DNA of 54,883 nucleotides. Origin: Clostridia bacterium. Its GTDB lineage: Bacteria; Bacillota; Clostridia; Oscillospirales; CAG-272. This document shows, piece by piece, positions 8,417-17,007 of this stretch. Location of the stretch: NCBI GenBank assembly GCA_017628755.1, contig JAGBYM010000007.1, forward strand, positions 1-54,883. Direction: 5' to 3'. Below the pieces are notes generated by a model. That model saw only the letters and a list, made by a program, of their open reading frames with translations. It ran no database searches and was not told the origin of the DNA. The position numbers and the translations under genes were made by a program. Within the stretch, counting starts at the first letter, position 1; the number at the start of each line of letters is the position of its first letter.

Positions 8417-9625
8417 ATGAATTTATTATACGAAGGCATTGAAGCTCATATTGTTGAAAAAACGACCTTGACTAGAAAGTTAACTGTTGATGGTATAACA
8501 AAAGCGTATCCCGTATATAAAATACGTCTAGATGCACTTTATTACAATGATCAAAACGATCGCATCGCTACATGGATTGCGCAATACAAATCACAGAACG
8601 GAGGAAAATCTCCAAATCGTAATAACAAAGAAGATTATAATAATATTATCGAAAATTTCATATATGAAAGCAACCCGGATTCTATCAACAAAACTCAAAA
8701 GAACATTGAACTTGTAGACCAGCGTGAACCCGGCGTCGTGCTTTCGGATGGTCGTATTATTGACGGAAACCGCCGTTATACCTGTTTGCGCAGACTTTCT
8801 TCCAAAAGTGATCGATTTAACTATTTTGAAGCAGTTATTCTCGATCGAAATATTGAAAGTGATGCTAAGCAAATAAAAATGCTTGAGCTTTCTATACAGC
8901 ACGGAGAAGAAAGCAAAGTTGACTATAATGCCGTTGACAGACTTGTTGGAATTTACCACGACATTATTGAAACCAATCTTCTTACGATTGGAGAGTATGC
9001 CAGAAGCACTAATGAAACTGAATCCGAAGTGAAAACACGTATTGAGGTCGCAAAATTGATGGTAGAATTTCTTGAGTTTATCAATGCACCACTTCAATTT
9101 CATATCGCAAGGGACTTGCAATTATATTATCCCATTGAAGAATTATACAAGTTGACAAAGAAGTGCCATACCGAAGATGAAATCGAAGACTTAAAGAACG
9201 CTGTTTTTACCAACATCCTCTTACAGCCTTCGACCGATATGACTCGATTTGTCAGAAACATAAAATCCATCGTAGGCTCAGACTATCAAAACGAATTTTT
9301 TGAGGAACAAACAGAAATAGCGGCAAAAGTTATAGAAAGTCTTCCGGTATCAGCAGAAATAACCTCATCAACTATTCGTGAAGTTATTCGTACCAATAAC
9401 GAGTTGGTCGGAGAGCTTGAACGCTCTATGGAAAAATCGCTTACCAAAGTCAAGAAAAACGAGACTCGCAATCGCCCTATTCAACTAGTAGAAAAAGCAA
9501 CAACTTTTCTTGAAAGTGTCGATACTAATATTATTTTTAAAATGAACGATAGCGAACTTCGTAGATTTGAACGTCAACTTGAAAAGTTGGAAAATGTTGT
9601 TGCATCAATTAGGGAGAATCTTTGA
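8417..9625 (+). CDS. ParB/sulfiredoxin-fold-like protein
   Basis: A 402-aa protein whose central motif VVLSDGRIIDGNRRYTCLRR (about residues 107-126, Asp116-Gly-Asn-Arg-Arg) fits the nucleotide/DNA-binding box of the ParB N-terminal fold, which in ParB relatives binds and hydrolyses CTP or acts as a nuclease. A following helical region (about 165-215, IGEYARSTNETESEVKTRIE) looks like a ParB-type helix-turn-helix. The C-terminal third is coiled-coil-like (about 320-400). The start codon is 2 bp after the upstream stop, and its stop overlaps the downstream ATG (TGATG), so all three products are probably made together. It does not look like a chromosomal partition ParB: no parA is near and the surrounding genes differ. 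Confidence 0.75.
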   Translation: MNLLYEGIEAHIVEKTTLTRKLTVDGITKAYPVYKIRLDALYYNDQNDRIATWIAQYKSQNGGKSPNRNNKEDYNNIIENFIYESNPDSINKTQKNIELVDQREPGVVLSDGRIIDGNRRYTCLRRLSSKSDRFNYFEAVILDRNIESDAKQIKMLELSIQHGEESKVDYNAVDRLVGIYHDIIETNLLTIGEYARSTNETESEVKTRIEVAKLMVEFLEFINAPLQFHIARDLQLYYPIEELYKLTKKCHTEDEIEDLKNAVFTNILLQPSTDMTRFVRNIKSIVGSDYQNEFFEEQTEIAAKVIESLPVSAEITSSTIREVIRTNNELVGELERSMEKSLTKVKKNETRNRPIQLVEKATTFLESVDTNIIFKMNDSELRRFERQLEKLENVVASIRENL

Positions 9626-11487
9626 TGTGGGAATTAGACTTCGATAAAGTTTTACTTTTGCGTATACCATTTGATGAAGCTGTTTCTTTTGATAAAAGTG
9701 CTTTATTCAAGTTGTTTTTAAGGCGATATATAAGCGAGATTTGTGTAAACTTGATTAGATTCAAATCCTCTTTGACTTATTTGGATTTCAAAAAGATTAT
9801 TGAATTATGTCAAAAAGAGGCTACAAAATGCAATTTTGAGCTTTTTGTGTCAAACGCTCTTTCCAACTACATAGCCAATAAAGAAATGCATTTGGAAATC
9901 AGATCACGCCTTGGCATAGAACTAAAAGCCAAAGACGAAAAACTACTGATTCATTTTAAAAAGTACAGTTCCACCGTCAATTCTTTAATGGCGCGCAAAC
10001 TCCGAGATAAACAAATGTGGGACTCGTTTTTCATGTATACAATGAAAAAATCAGCCAACTTTTCTGTTCCCGGATCGGGTAAAACTTCATCAGTGCTTGG
10101 CGTTTATGCCTATCTCAAACACACAGAAAATATTAACCGAGTTGTCGTTGTGTGTCCCAAAAACGCTTTTGGATCATGGATAGATGAATTTTCAGTATGT
10201 TTCGAAGGAATAGAGCAATTGCGAGTTTTAAACATCCATTCGCATCAATACAAAAATCAAGCTCAACGAAGATCTGCTTTGCAATTTCATTCCGGATCTT
10301 GTAACTTAATCCTCGTCAACTACGAAGCTGTCGGTGGTGTTGTTGATATATTAGGAGATATAATAGATGCTTCAACACTGCTAGTCTTTGATGAAGTACA
10401 TAAGGTAAAACGCATTAATGGGGAATATGCAACCAACTCAGTAAGGCTTGCCCAAAAGGCTTATTATGCAATTGCAATGACAGGCACCCCCATCCCTAAC
10501 TCGTATACTGACATTTACAATCTTCTCAACATTCTTTATCCGGATGAATATGATGAATTCTTCAATTTCACAATACCAATGCTCCGCAATCCCACTAGCA
10601 ATGAAATTCAAGAAATTAACAATAAACTCCAACCGTTTTTTTGTCGAACAACAAAAGATCAGTTGGGAGTTCCTCCCGCAAATGCAGACAAGCTTTGTGA
10701 TATAGTTGCATCTAACTCGGAAAGCAGATTATTACAAATTCTCAAGACTAAGTATAAAAACAATAAACTTGCTTTTTTGATTCGTATATTACAGCTTGAA
10801 AGCTGTCCAAGAATGCTGCTTAACGCTCTAGATTTAAGCGAATTTGAGTATTTGCTTGATGATTCCGTTGATATATCTAAAATTGATTATGCTGACTATA
10901 GCGATGAAGTCAAGAATCTCATAGAATCCATCCCGACTTCGACGAAATTTACCAAATGTATAAATTTAACAGCATCTCTTGTCAAGCAAGGAAAGCCTGT
11001 CATAGTCTGGTGTATGTTTGTGGATTCAATAAAACGTATAGAGCAAACACTTTGCACAATGGGCATTCGCTGCAAATGCATATATGGCGAAGTCGAGTTA
11101 GATGACCGACAGCAAATAATTACAGATTTTAAATCTGGAGAACTTCAGGTGCTGTTGACTAATCCGCATACACTCGCAGAATCGGTATCGCTCCACAACA
11201 TTTGTCACGATGCCATTTATTTCGAATACAGTTACAACCTCGTTCATTTACTTCAATCGAAAGATCGAATACACCGCCTGGGACTTTCGGAAAATCAATA
11301 TACGCAATATTATTATATGCAAACCTATTACAGCACCGATGACGGAAATTGGAGTATGGACAGAGCGGTATATGACAGATTAAAAGAAAAAGAGCAAATA
11401 ATGCTCGATGCTATTGATAATAATATTCTCGAAATTATGCCTACCAGCAATGACGATCTTGATATTATTTTCGGTAAATTAAAATAA
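9625..11487 (+). CDS. SNF2-type (superfamily 2) helicase/translocase
   Basis: About 620 residues, start ATG 9625 overlapping the upstream TGA. The N-terminal 130 residues are unrecognised. Superfamily 2 motifs follow: Walker A PGSGKTS (Gly150-Thr154), motif II DEVH (256-259), motif III AMTGTPIPNS, and motif VI DRIHRLG (547-553) in the SNF2-like form. A VIVWCMFVDSIKRIEQTL segment is the start of the C-terminal RecA lobe. It should hydrolyse ATP and translocate on double-stranded DNA, remodelling protein-DNA complexes. No nuclease or methylase is fused. It ends the operon, followed by a perfect terminator. Confidence 0.88.
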   Translation: MWELDFDKVLLLRIPFDEAVSFDKSALFKLFLRRYISEICVNLIRFKSSLTYLDFKKIIELCQKEATKCNFELFVSNALSNYIANKEMHLEIRSRLGIELKAKDEKLLIHFKKYSSTVNSLMARKLRDKQMWDSFFMYTMKKSANFSVPGSGKTSSVLGVYAYLKHTENINRVVVVCPKNAFGSWIDEFSVCFEGIEQLRVLNIHSHQYKNQAQRRSALQFHSGSCNLILVNYEAVGGVVDILGDIIDASTLLVFDEVHKVKRINGEYATNSVRLAQKAYYAIAMTGTPIPNSYTDIYNLLNILYPDEYDEFFNFTIPMLRNPTSNEIQEINNKLQPFFCRTTKDQLGVPPANADKLCDIVASNSESRLLQILKTKYKNNKLAFLIRILQLESCPRMLLNALDLSEFEYLLDDSVDISKIDYADYSDEVKNLIESIPTSTKFTKCINLTASLVKQGKPVIVWCMFVDSIKRIEQTLCTMGIRCKCIYGEVELDDRQQIITDFKSGELQVLLTNPHTLAESVSLHNICHDAIYFEYSYNLVHLLQSKDRIHRLGLSENQYTQYYYMQTYYSTDDGNWSMDRAVYDRLKEKEQIMLDAIDNNILEIMPTSNDDLDIIFGKLK

Positions 11488-11500
11488 TCCAATAAAAACA

Positions 11501-11534
11501 AACCTCCGAGAAACCAAAATCTCGGAGGTTTTAT
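11501..11534. terminator. Bidirectional terminator between convergent genes
   Basis: A perfect 11-bp stem, AACCTCCGAGA (11501-11511) and TCTCGGAGGTT (11520-11530), with an 8-nt loop and a T-rich tail. It separates the helicase gene from the opposing coiled-coil gene. Confidence 0.85.
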
Positions 11535-11579
11535 GCTTTATTTTTCTTTGATCGCTTTAGAAAAGTACAAGAAATATTG

Positions 11580-12851
11580 TTAATCTATTAATTTATAGCG
11601 AGTGGATTTACCAACTTTTTTACTTTCGACAAGAGGAGGATTGTGTTCTATCAACCTCTGCATTAAGGAACTGACTTTCTGCTCCGATAAATCAGATATT
11701 GGCAAAATACTCTTCATTAACTCACCTATGGTATACTGCTTACCCTCTTCCATACCTTTTACAATCTCTCTCATCAAGGCATTGTTTGCAATGGCATATG
11801 GAGTGTTTCCGGTCGGAACTATTAAGTATTCTCGAGGTTTCTTCGGCTTAGCCGGTAGCGGAAACTTTTCTTCAACTTCTTTGGCAATGCGTTTTTTCTG
11901 TTTATTGACCCACTGATCAATTGAATTAATGTCCGACCTATATTGGTTTTCTGCCTCTATAAGCGAGGCTTCAATTTTATTGATTTCTTCGGAAAGTTCT
12001 TCAATATGTTTATTTAATCTCATAGTTTCTAACAATTGCCAAAACTTAAGAGACTCCATTCTTTCCTCTGCTTCGCTCTTTTCTTTTTGGAGCTCGCTAA
12101 GTTGTGTATTCGCCTTACTTACAGATGTGCTATAGTGCTTTTCAACTTTTTCCTTTCGCTTTATCGTGGCTTCTTCCATCAATTGTGACGTTAATTCATC
12201 TCTTTGGGAGTTTATTTGCTCGGCTTTAGCTAACCATTTCTCATATTTCCGGTTATATTCACTCTCTGCCTTGATGCGGTCTTCCTCTTCTTGATCTTTT
12301 CTCTTTTTTGCTATCTCTGCTTTTCTTTCCTTTTCAGCCTTTTCTGCTTCTTTTTTTACTCGTGTGATTTCTTTTTCCGTTTCTTCTTTATCGGGATGCA
12401 TGTCATATTTAGTCTCCCAAAAACTTTGTATCATTTTGCTTTCAAGAGACGGATAATATCTAATATTGGCAACATCACCCAAACTGTTATAATTTAAAGA
12501 TGCAGTAAAATTATTCTCTATTTCTGATGATTTATTGAGCCATTCTATCATGTCTCTGACTTCGCGAATCGATGCTGCATCCGGATTTTGATCCAAAAGA
12601 GGCCGACATTTTTCGTCAAGAATAACAACTAGGGTTTGGCAGGACGAATAGAGTGCTTCACAAATTCGTCTCGCTTCGCTTGCTATGTCCGCAACTGAAC
12701 TGACAGCGTGCCCGCCAAACAAATCTATATTATGGCTTGTTTTTGATTGTAACGCTCTCGATGCGCTCTCGAATTCACGCTCTGCTTTCTCGGCGCTTTT
12801 TTTGACTGCGTTTACAGCATTTCTTATTGCTTCACTTGCGGTATTAGACAT
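11580..12851 (-). CDS. Coiled-coil protein with C-terminal winged helix
   Basis: A 423-aa cytoplasmic protein. Residues 1-50 are helical, 60-145 form a compact domain I do not recognise, and about 155-340 are highly charged coiled coil rich in Lys and Glu (REITRVKKEAEKAEKE-like heptads). After a KPKKPREYLIVP linker the last 70 residues (YTIGELMKSILPISDLSEQK, then SSLMQRLIEHNPPLVESKKV) look like a winged helix. No enzyme motif is visible. It has its own perfect promoter and converges on the helicase operon across a shared terminator, so it may be a partner or simply a neighbour. Low GC matches the helicase operon more than sbcDC. Confidence 0.72.
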   Translation of the reverse strand: MSNTASEAIRNAVNAVKKSAEKAEREFESASRALQSKTSHNIDLFGGHAVSSVADIASEARRICEALYSSCQTLVVILDEKCRPLLDQNPDAASIREVRDMIEWLNKSSEIENNFTASLNYNSLGDVANIRYYPSLESKMIQSFWETKYDMHPDKEETEKEITRVKKEAEKAEKERKAEIAKKRKDQEEEDRIKAESEYNRKYEKWLAKAEQINSQRDELTSQLMEEATIKRKEKVEKHYSTSVSKANTQLSELQKEKSEAEERMESLKFWQLLETMRLNKHIEELSEEINKIEASLIEAENQYRSDINSIDQWVNKQKKRIAKEVEEKFPLPAKPKKPREYLIVPTGNTPYAIANNALMREIVKGMEEGKQYTIGELMKSILPISDLSEQKVSSLMQRLIEHNPPLVESKKVGKSTRYKLID

Positions 12852-12898
12852 AATTAAAGACTTATCCTTTCGATCGAATACAATATATGATTACAACA

Positions 12899-12927
12899 AT
12901 TATAACACAATTTCAAGGACATGTCAA
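12899..12927 (-). promoter_or_regulatory. Consensus promoter of the coiled-coil gene
   Basis: On the minus strand TTGACA, 17 bp, TATAAT, ending 47 bp before the ATG at 12851. A perfect sigma-A match. Confidence 0.85.
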
Positions 12928-12967
12928 GTTTGTTTCAATGAAACATCATTATTTATATTAAAATATC

Positions 12968-12996
12968 TTGATATTTATACATATTTATGTTATAAT
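12968..12996 (+). promoter_or_regulatory. Promoter of the sbcDC operon
   Basis: TTGATA (12968-12973), 17-bp spacer, TATAAT (12991-12996), 49 bp before the sbcD start. It is divergent from the coiled-coil gene's promoter 40 bp away. Confidence 0.85.
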
Positions 12997-13045
12997 TAAT
13001 CAATAAATATTATTATAGGCCCAACATATTCAAAGGAGTGTCACT

Positions 13046-14185
13046 ATGAAGCTATTCCACCTTTCCGATTTACACCTCGGCAAGCGAGTAAACGATTTTT
13101 CGATGCTCGATGAACAGGAAGCTATATTAAAGCAAATTATTGATTATATCAAACGTGAAAGTCCCGACGGAGTATTAATTGCGGGCGATATTTATGACAA
13201 ATCCATTCCGTCCGCTGAAGCGGTACAGTTGTTCGATAATTTTCTGGTTGAGCTAGCGAAACTTCATCTGCAGGTCTTCATAATCAGCGGCAACCACGAT
13301 TCGCCCGAGCGCATTGCGTTTGGCTCGCGGATTATGGATGTCAGCGGTATTCATCTGTCTCCTGTGTATAACGGTGAAATAGCGCCGATAAGTCTGTCCG
13401 ATGAATACGGAGCGGTTAATATTTATATGCTCCCCTTCATCAAACCCGCACACGTTCGCAGATATTTTGAGGATGAAGATATCGTTACATATACCGATGC
13501 AATGAAAGTTGCAATAGACAAAATGGCTGTCGATGAAACAGAGAGAAATATTCTGGTTACTCACCAGTTCGTCACGGGTGCCGCTACTTGCGAATCCGAA
13601 GATATATCTGTCGGTGGCACCGACAACGTAGATGCTTCCGTATTCAGTCCGTTCGATTACGTTGCCCTCGGACACATTCACGGTGCCCAGAACTGCGGCG
13701 ATGAACGCATCCGTTATTGCGGAACGCCTTTGAAATACTCCTTCTCCGAGGTTCATCATCAAAAATCAATTACAGTTGTTGAGCTTGGCGCCAAAGGTGA
13801 TCTCAATATATCGACCATTGAGCTTACTCCCGTACATGATATGAGCGAGATCAAAGGCACTTTTGCGGAGCTTACAGATCCCGTATACTACACAGAAAAT
13901 TCGATCGTCAACAACTATCTTCGCATAACTCTCACCGATGAAGAGGACGTTCCTGATGCAATCGGGCGGTTACGTCAGATTTATAAAAACCTGATGCGCC
14001 TTGATTACGATAATACAAGAACAAGAAGCAATACCATTTTCTCCGACGGAGGGGATACCGAGAGAAAAACACCGTTTGATCTCTTCTCCGAATTCTATGA
14101 GATGCAGAACAATGCGCCTATGTCGGAGGAACAGCGCGAATATATGAAAAAGCTTATCGAAAAGATCGAGGAGGAGATAGCATGA
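13046..14185 (+). CDS. sbcD: Exonuclease subunit SbcD
   Basis: A 379-aa metallophosphoesterase, the nuclease half of the SbcCD (Mre11-Rad50 type) complex that cuts hairpins and protein-blocked DNA ends. Metal-binding motifs run in order: HLSDLHLGK (residues 5-13), AGDIYDKS (about 46-53), SGNHDSPER (about 80-88), and the later GHIHG box. ATG 13046 has AAAGGAG 9 nt upstream. The stop overlaps the sbcC start by 4 bp. The complex usually acts in the nucleoid on replication and repair intermediates and on phage ends. Here it heads the array that continues to 25433. Confidence 0.95.
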   Translation: MKLFHLSDLHLGKRVNDFSMLDEQEAILKQIIDYIKRESPDGVLIAGDIYDKSIPSAEAVQLFDNFLVELAKLHLQVFIISGNHDSPERIAFGSRIMDVSGIHLSPVYNGEIAPISLSDEYGAVNIYMLPFIKPAHVRRYFEDEDIVTYTDAMKVAIDKMAVDETERNILVTHQFVTGAATCESEDISVGGTDNVDASVFSPFDYVALGHIHGAQNCGDERIRYCGTPLKYSFSEVHHQKSITVVELGAKGDLNISTIELTPVHDMSEIKGTFAELTDPVYYTENSIVNNYLRITLTDEEDVPDAIGRLRQIYKNLMRLDYDNTRTRSNTIFSDGGDTERKTPFDLFSEFYEMQNNAPMSEEQREYMKKLIEKIEEEIA

Positions 14186-16950
14186 GACCGACAAAACTTA
14201 CAATATCAGCTTTTGGACCGTATGCGGGTCTCACAGTGCTTGATCTGGACAAGCTAGGTGAATCGGGACTTTATCTCGTCACCGGAACCACCGGTGCAGG
14301 AAAGACCTCTATCTTTGATGCCATAACCTATGCTCTTTACGATCAGCCAAGTGGCAACGCGCGCGATGATTCTATGCTCCGCTCAAAATATGCAGATCCT
14401 TCAACGGATACTTTTGTCGAATTGGAATTTCTTTATAACGGAAAGTCTTACAAGGTAAGAAGAAGTCCGGAGTACACCCGCCCGAAAAACCGCGGAGAAG
14501 GTATGACCAAACAGCTTGCCAAGGCGGAATTGAAGTATCCCGACGGTCGTATCGTTGATAAAAGCAAGAAGGAAGTCACCAAGGCGGTCGAGCAAATCAT
14601 CGGCATCGACAGAAATCAGTTTTTACAGATCGCTATGATAGCGCAGGGCGACTTTTTGCGCCTTTTGTTAGCAAAAACCGAAGAGAGAAAAGCAATCTTC
14701 CGGCAAATATTCAAAACGCAGAAGTTTGAAAAGATCCAATATGCACTCAAAGACGAGGCAAAGCAGCTTTACGGTAGATTCTCGGATTCAAGAAAGAGTT
14801 TGCTGACTTATGCCGCGGGAATCGTTTGCAATGAGGAAAATCCGCTTTATCCGGATGTAAAGGCCGCAAAAGAAGGAACCTGCACAACCGAGAGAACTGT
14901 CGAACTCATTCGCAAACTCATCGCCGAAGATGAAACTTCACAAAATGAGTTGGTAAGCGAGATGGAATCTCTCGCCAAAGAGCTTGCCGCCGTCAACGAA
15001 AACATCGGAAAAGCCGAGGAGTACAAGAAAAATCTTGAAGCTTATGAGCGCAAGCAGCTTGAAGTTCCTATAATAACAGGGAATTTTGCCGATTCTCAAA
15101 AAGCACTTGAGCAAGAGCAAGCAAAACAACCCGAAAGGGAGCAGATCGAAAAGGATATTGCAACCATTGACTCCGAGCTTCCGAAATATGATGCAATTGA
15201 ATCACTCGCCCGTGAAATCGCGGAACTTGAACGCAAAATAGGATCAGATCAAAAACTTCAGGAGTCAACTCAAAACCAAATAGACGTAAAAACCGCAGAG
15301 ATCGAAGCAAGCAAGAAAAAAATTGCTTCCCTCGAATCCGCGGGAGCAAAAAAAGAACAGCTTGAATCAGAACGCGAACGTCACAATGACCGAAAGACCA
15401 AGCTTGAATCATTGAAAACCGACTTGTCCGCATATTTCGCTCTGTGCAAGGAACTGAAAGTTAAGCAGAGCAAATACGAAAGCCTCGCTGAGATCGCGGA
15501 CAATGCTTTAAGCAAGTACAATATGATGAACCGTATGTTCCTTGACGAACAAGCGGGAATTATCGCCTCTACCTTGGAGGAAGGTAGTCCTTGCCCCGTT
15601 TGCGGTTCGGTACACCATCCCGTCCTTGCGACAATGTCCCAAAATGCCCCCGGTGAGGCAGATCTGAAGGCAGCTAAAAAGGCATCCGACCAGGCTCAAC
15701 AGGATGCCAACAATATGAGTGTCGAATGCGGTAAGCTGAGAGGACAAGTCGAAAAGGCTGCAGAGACATTGGATAAACAAATCAAAGAGATGCTCGGTGA
15801 TATTACGGCTGAAGAAGCGGATTCACAAATCGGCACAGTCATTGATGAAATCTGCAATGAAATCTTTGATCTTACCCAAAAGGTTATGCTCGAGGAACGG
15901 AATATTAATGAAAAAGAATCTCTGTCCCAAACCCTTCCTTTTCAAGAACAAGCTCTTGAAAAGCTTCGCACAGAGCTCAACCTCTATATTCAATCGATGG
16001 CCGCAGATACTGCAACAAAGAACAGCAAGCAAGAACAGCTTGCACAAGTGCAGAAAGAACTGCGATTTGCCAATAAAGCTGAAGCCACCCGAAAGCTTAC
16101 CGATTTAAGATCAAGAAAAGATTCACTCCAAAAAGCTCTTGAGAACGCAAATGCGGAGTATAATAAGCGAAAAGAGGCGCTTGCCAAGTTAGAAGGCGAG
16201 CTGGAAGTACTTGCGGAAGTCGTCTCCAAGGTCTGTACCATCAACCTCGAAGAAGAAAAAGGAAAAAAGAAAGATCTAGAAACCCAAAACGCAGCATATC
16301 AGAAAGTAAAAGAAAGCGTCATTTCCAGACTTGATGCCAACACCTATTGTCTAAAGAAAATTGAAGAGGCCACTGAAGAAGCCAAGGCTCTGGAGGCGCA
16401 TTACAAGTGGATCAACACTCTCGCCGAAACTGCCAACGGAGGTTTGAGCGGTAAAGAAAAGATTATGCTGGAAACTTATATCCAGATGAACTATTTCGAC
16501 CGTATCCTCATCCGCGCAAACATAAGACTGCAAAAGATGACGAACGGTCAGTACGATCTCGTGCGCCGTACCAACGATGGCAACCGTCAATCACAGGTTG
16601 GCCTTGATCTCGACGTCATAGACCATTACAACGGTACACAGCGTCCCGTCAACTCGCTTTCCGGCGGAGAATCCTTCAAGGCATCTCTCGCATTGGCTCT
16701 CGGACTTTCGGATGAGATACAAGCATCATCTGGAGGCGTCCGTCTTGACACGATGTTCGTAGACGAAGGCTTCGGTTCTCTTGATGATGAATCCCTGCAG
16801 CTTGCCATTTCAACTCTTCAGGAGCTCACAGAAGGCAATCGACTTGTCGGAATAATCTCTCACGTAGGCGAACTGAAAACAAGGATTGATAAGCAGATCG
16901 TCGTTACAAAAGGGCTTACCGGCGGAAGCAGCTGTAAGATTGTAGTTTAA
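14182..16950 (+). CDS. sbcC: Exonuclease subunit SbcC, SMC/Rad50-like ATPase
   Basis: A 922-aa Rad50-type ATPase. Walker A is GTTGAGKT (35-42), followed by long coiled-coil arms broken by the zinc hook CPVC (Cys471 and Cys474). The C-terminal ABC signature LSGGESFKAS, Walker B and D-loop (MFVDEGFGSLD) close the ATPase head. It opens and closes DNA ends to SbcD. Size is near the usual range for Firmicutes. It is translationally coupled to sbcD. The next gene begins 57 bp later with no terminator between, so read-through into the vWA-SIR2-MoxR cluster is likely. Confidence 0.95.
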   Translation: MRPTKLTISAFGPYAGLTVLDLDKLGESGLYLVTGTTGAGKTSIFDAITYALYDQPSGNARDDSMLRSKYADPSTDTFVELEFLYNGKSYKVRRSPEYTRPKNRGEGMTKQLAKAELKYPDGRIVDKSKKEVTKAVEQIIGIDRNQFLQIAMIAQGDFLRLLLAKTEERKAIFRQIFKTQKFEKIQYALKDEAKQLYGRFSDSRKSLLTYAAGIVCNEENPLYPDVKAAKEGTCTTERTVELIRKLIAEDETSQNELVSEMESLAKELAAVNENIGKAEEYKKNLEAYERKQLEVPIITGNFADSQKALEQEQAKQPEREQIEKDIATIDSELPKYDAIESLAREIAELERKIGSDQKLQESTQNQIDVKTAEIEASKKKIASLESAGAKKEQLESERERHNDRKTKLESLKTDLSAYFALCKELKVKQSKYESLAEIADNALSKYNMMNRMFLDEQAGIIASTLEEGSPCPVCGSVHHPVLATMSQNAPGEADLKAAKKASDQAQQDANNMSVECGKLRGQVEKAAETLDKQIKEMLGDITAEEADSQIGTVIDEICNEIFDLTQKVMLEERNINEKESLSQTLPFQEQALEKLRTELNLYIQSMAADTATKNSKQEQLAQVQKELRFANKAEATRKLTDLRSRKDSLQKALENANAEYNKRKEALAKLEGELEVLAEVVSKVCTINLEEEKGKKKDLETQNAAYQKVKESVISRLDANTYCLKKIEEATEEAKALEAHYKWINTLAETANGGLSGKEKIMLETYIQMNYFDRILIRANIRLQKMTNGQYDLVRRTNDGNRQSQVGLDLDVIDHYNGTQRPVNSLSGGESFKASLALALGLSDEIQASSGGVRLDTMFVDEGFGSLDDESLQLAISTLQELTEGNRLVGIISHVGELKTRIDKQIVVTKGLTGGSSCKIVV

Positions 16951-17007
16951 TATATACATATAAAGCACAACGTCAAAGTAATACTTGGGAATCCGAGGGT
17001 GCAAAAA

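Noticed and set aside
8417-9625. Chromosomal or plasmid partition ParB
   Set aside because: No ParA partner or parS-like repeats are visible, and the gene is embedded between two unrelated DNA-binding/helicase genes.
16999-17007. GTG 16999 as the start of the vWA gene
   Set aside because: The GTG is part of the GAGGGTG ribosome site itself; ATG 17008 lies at normal distance.
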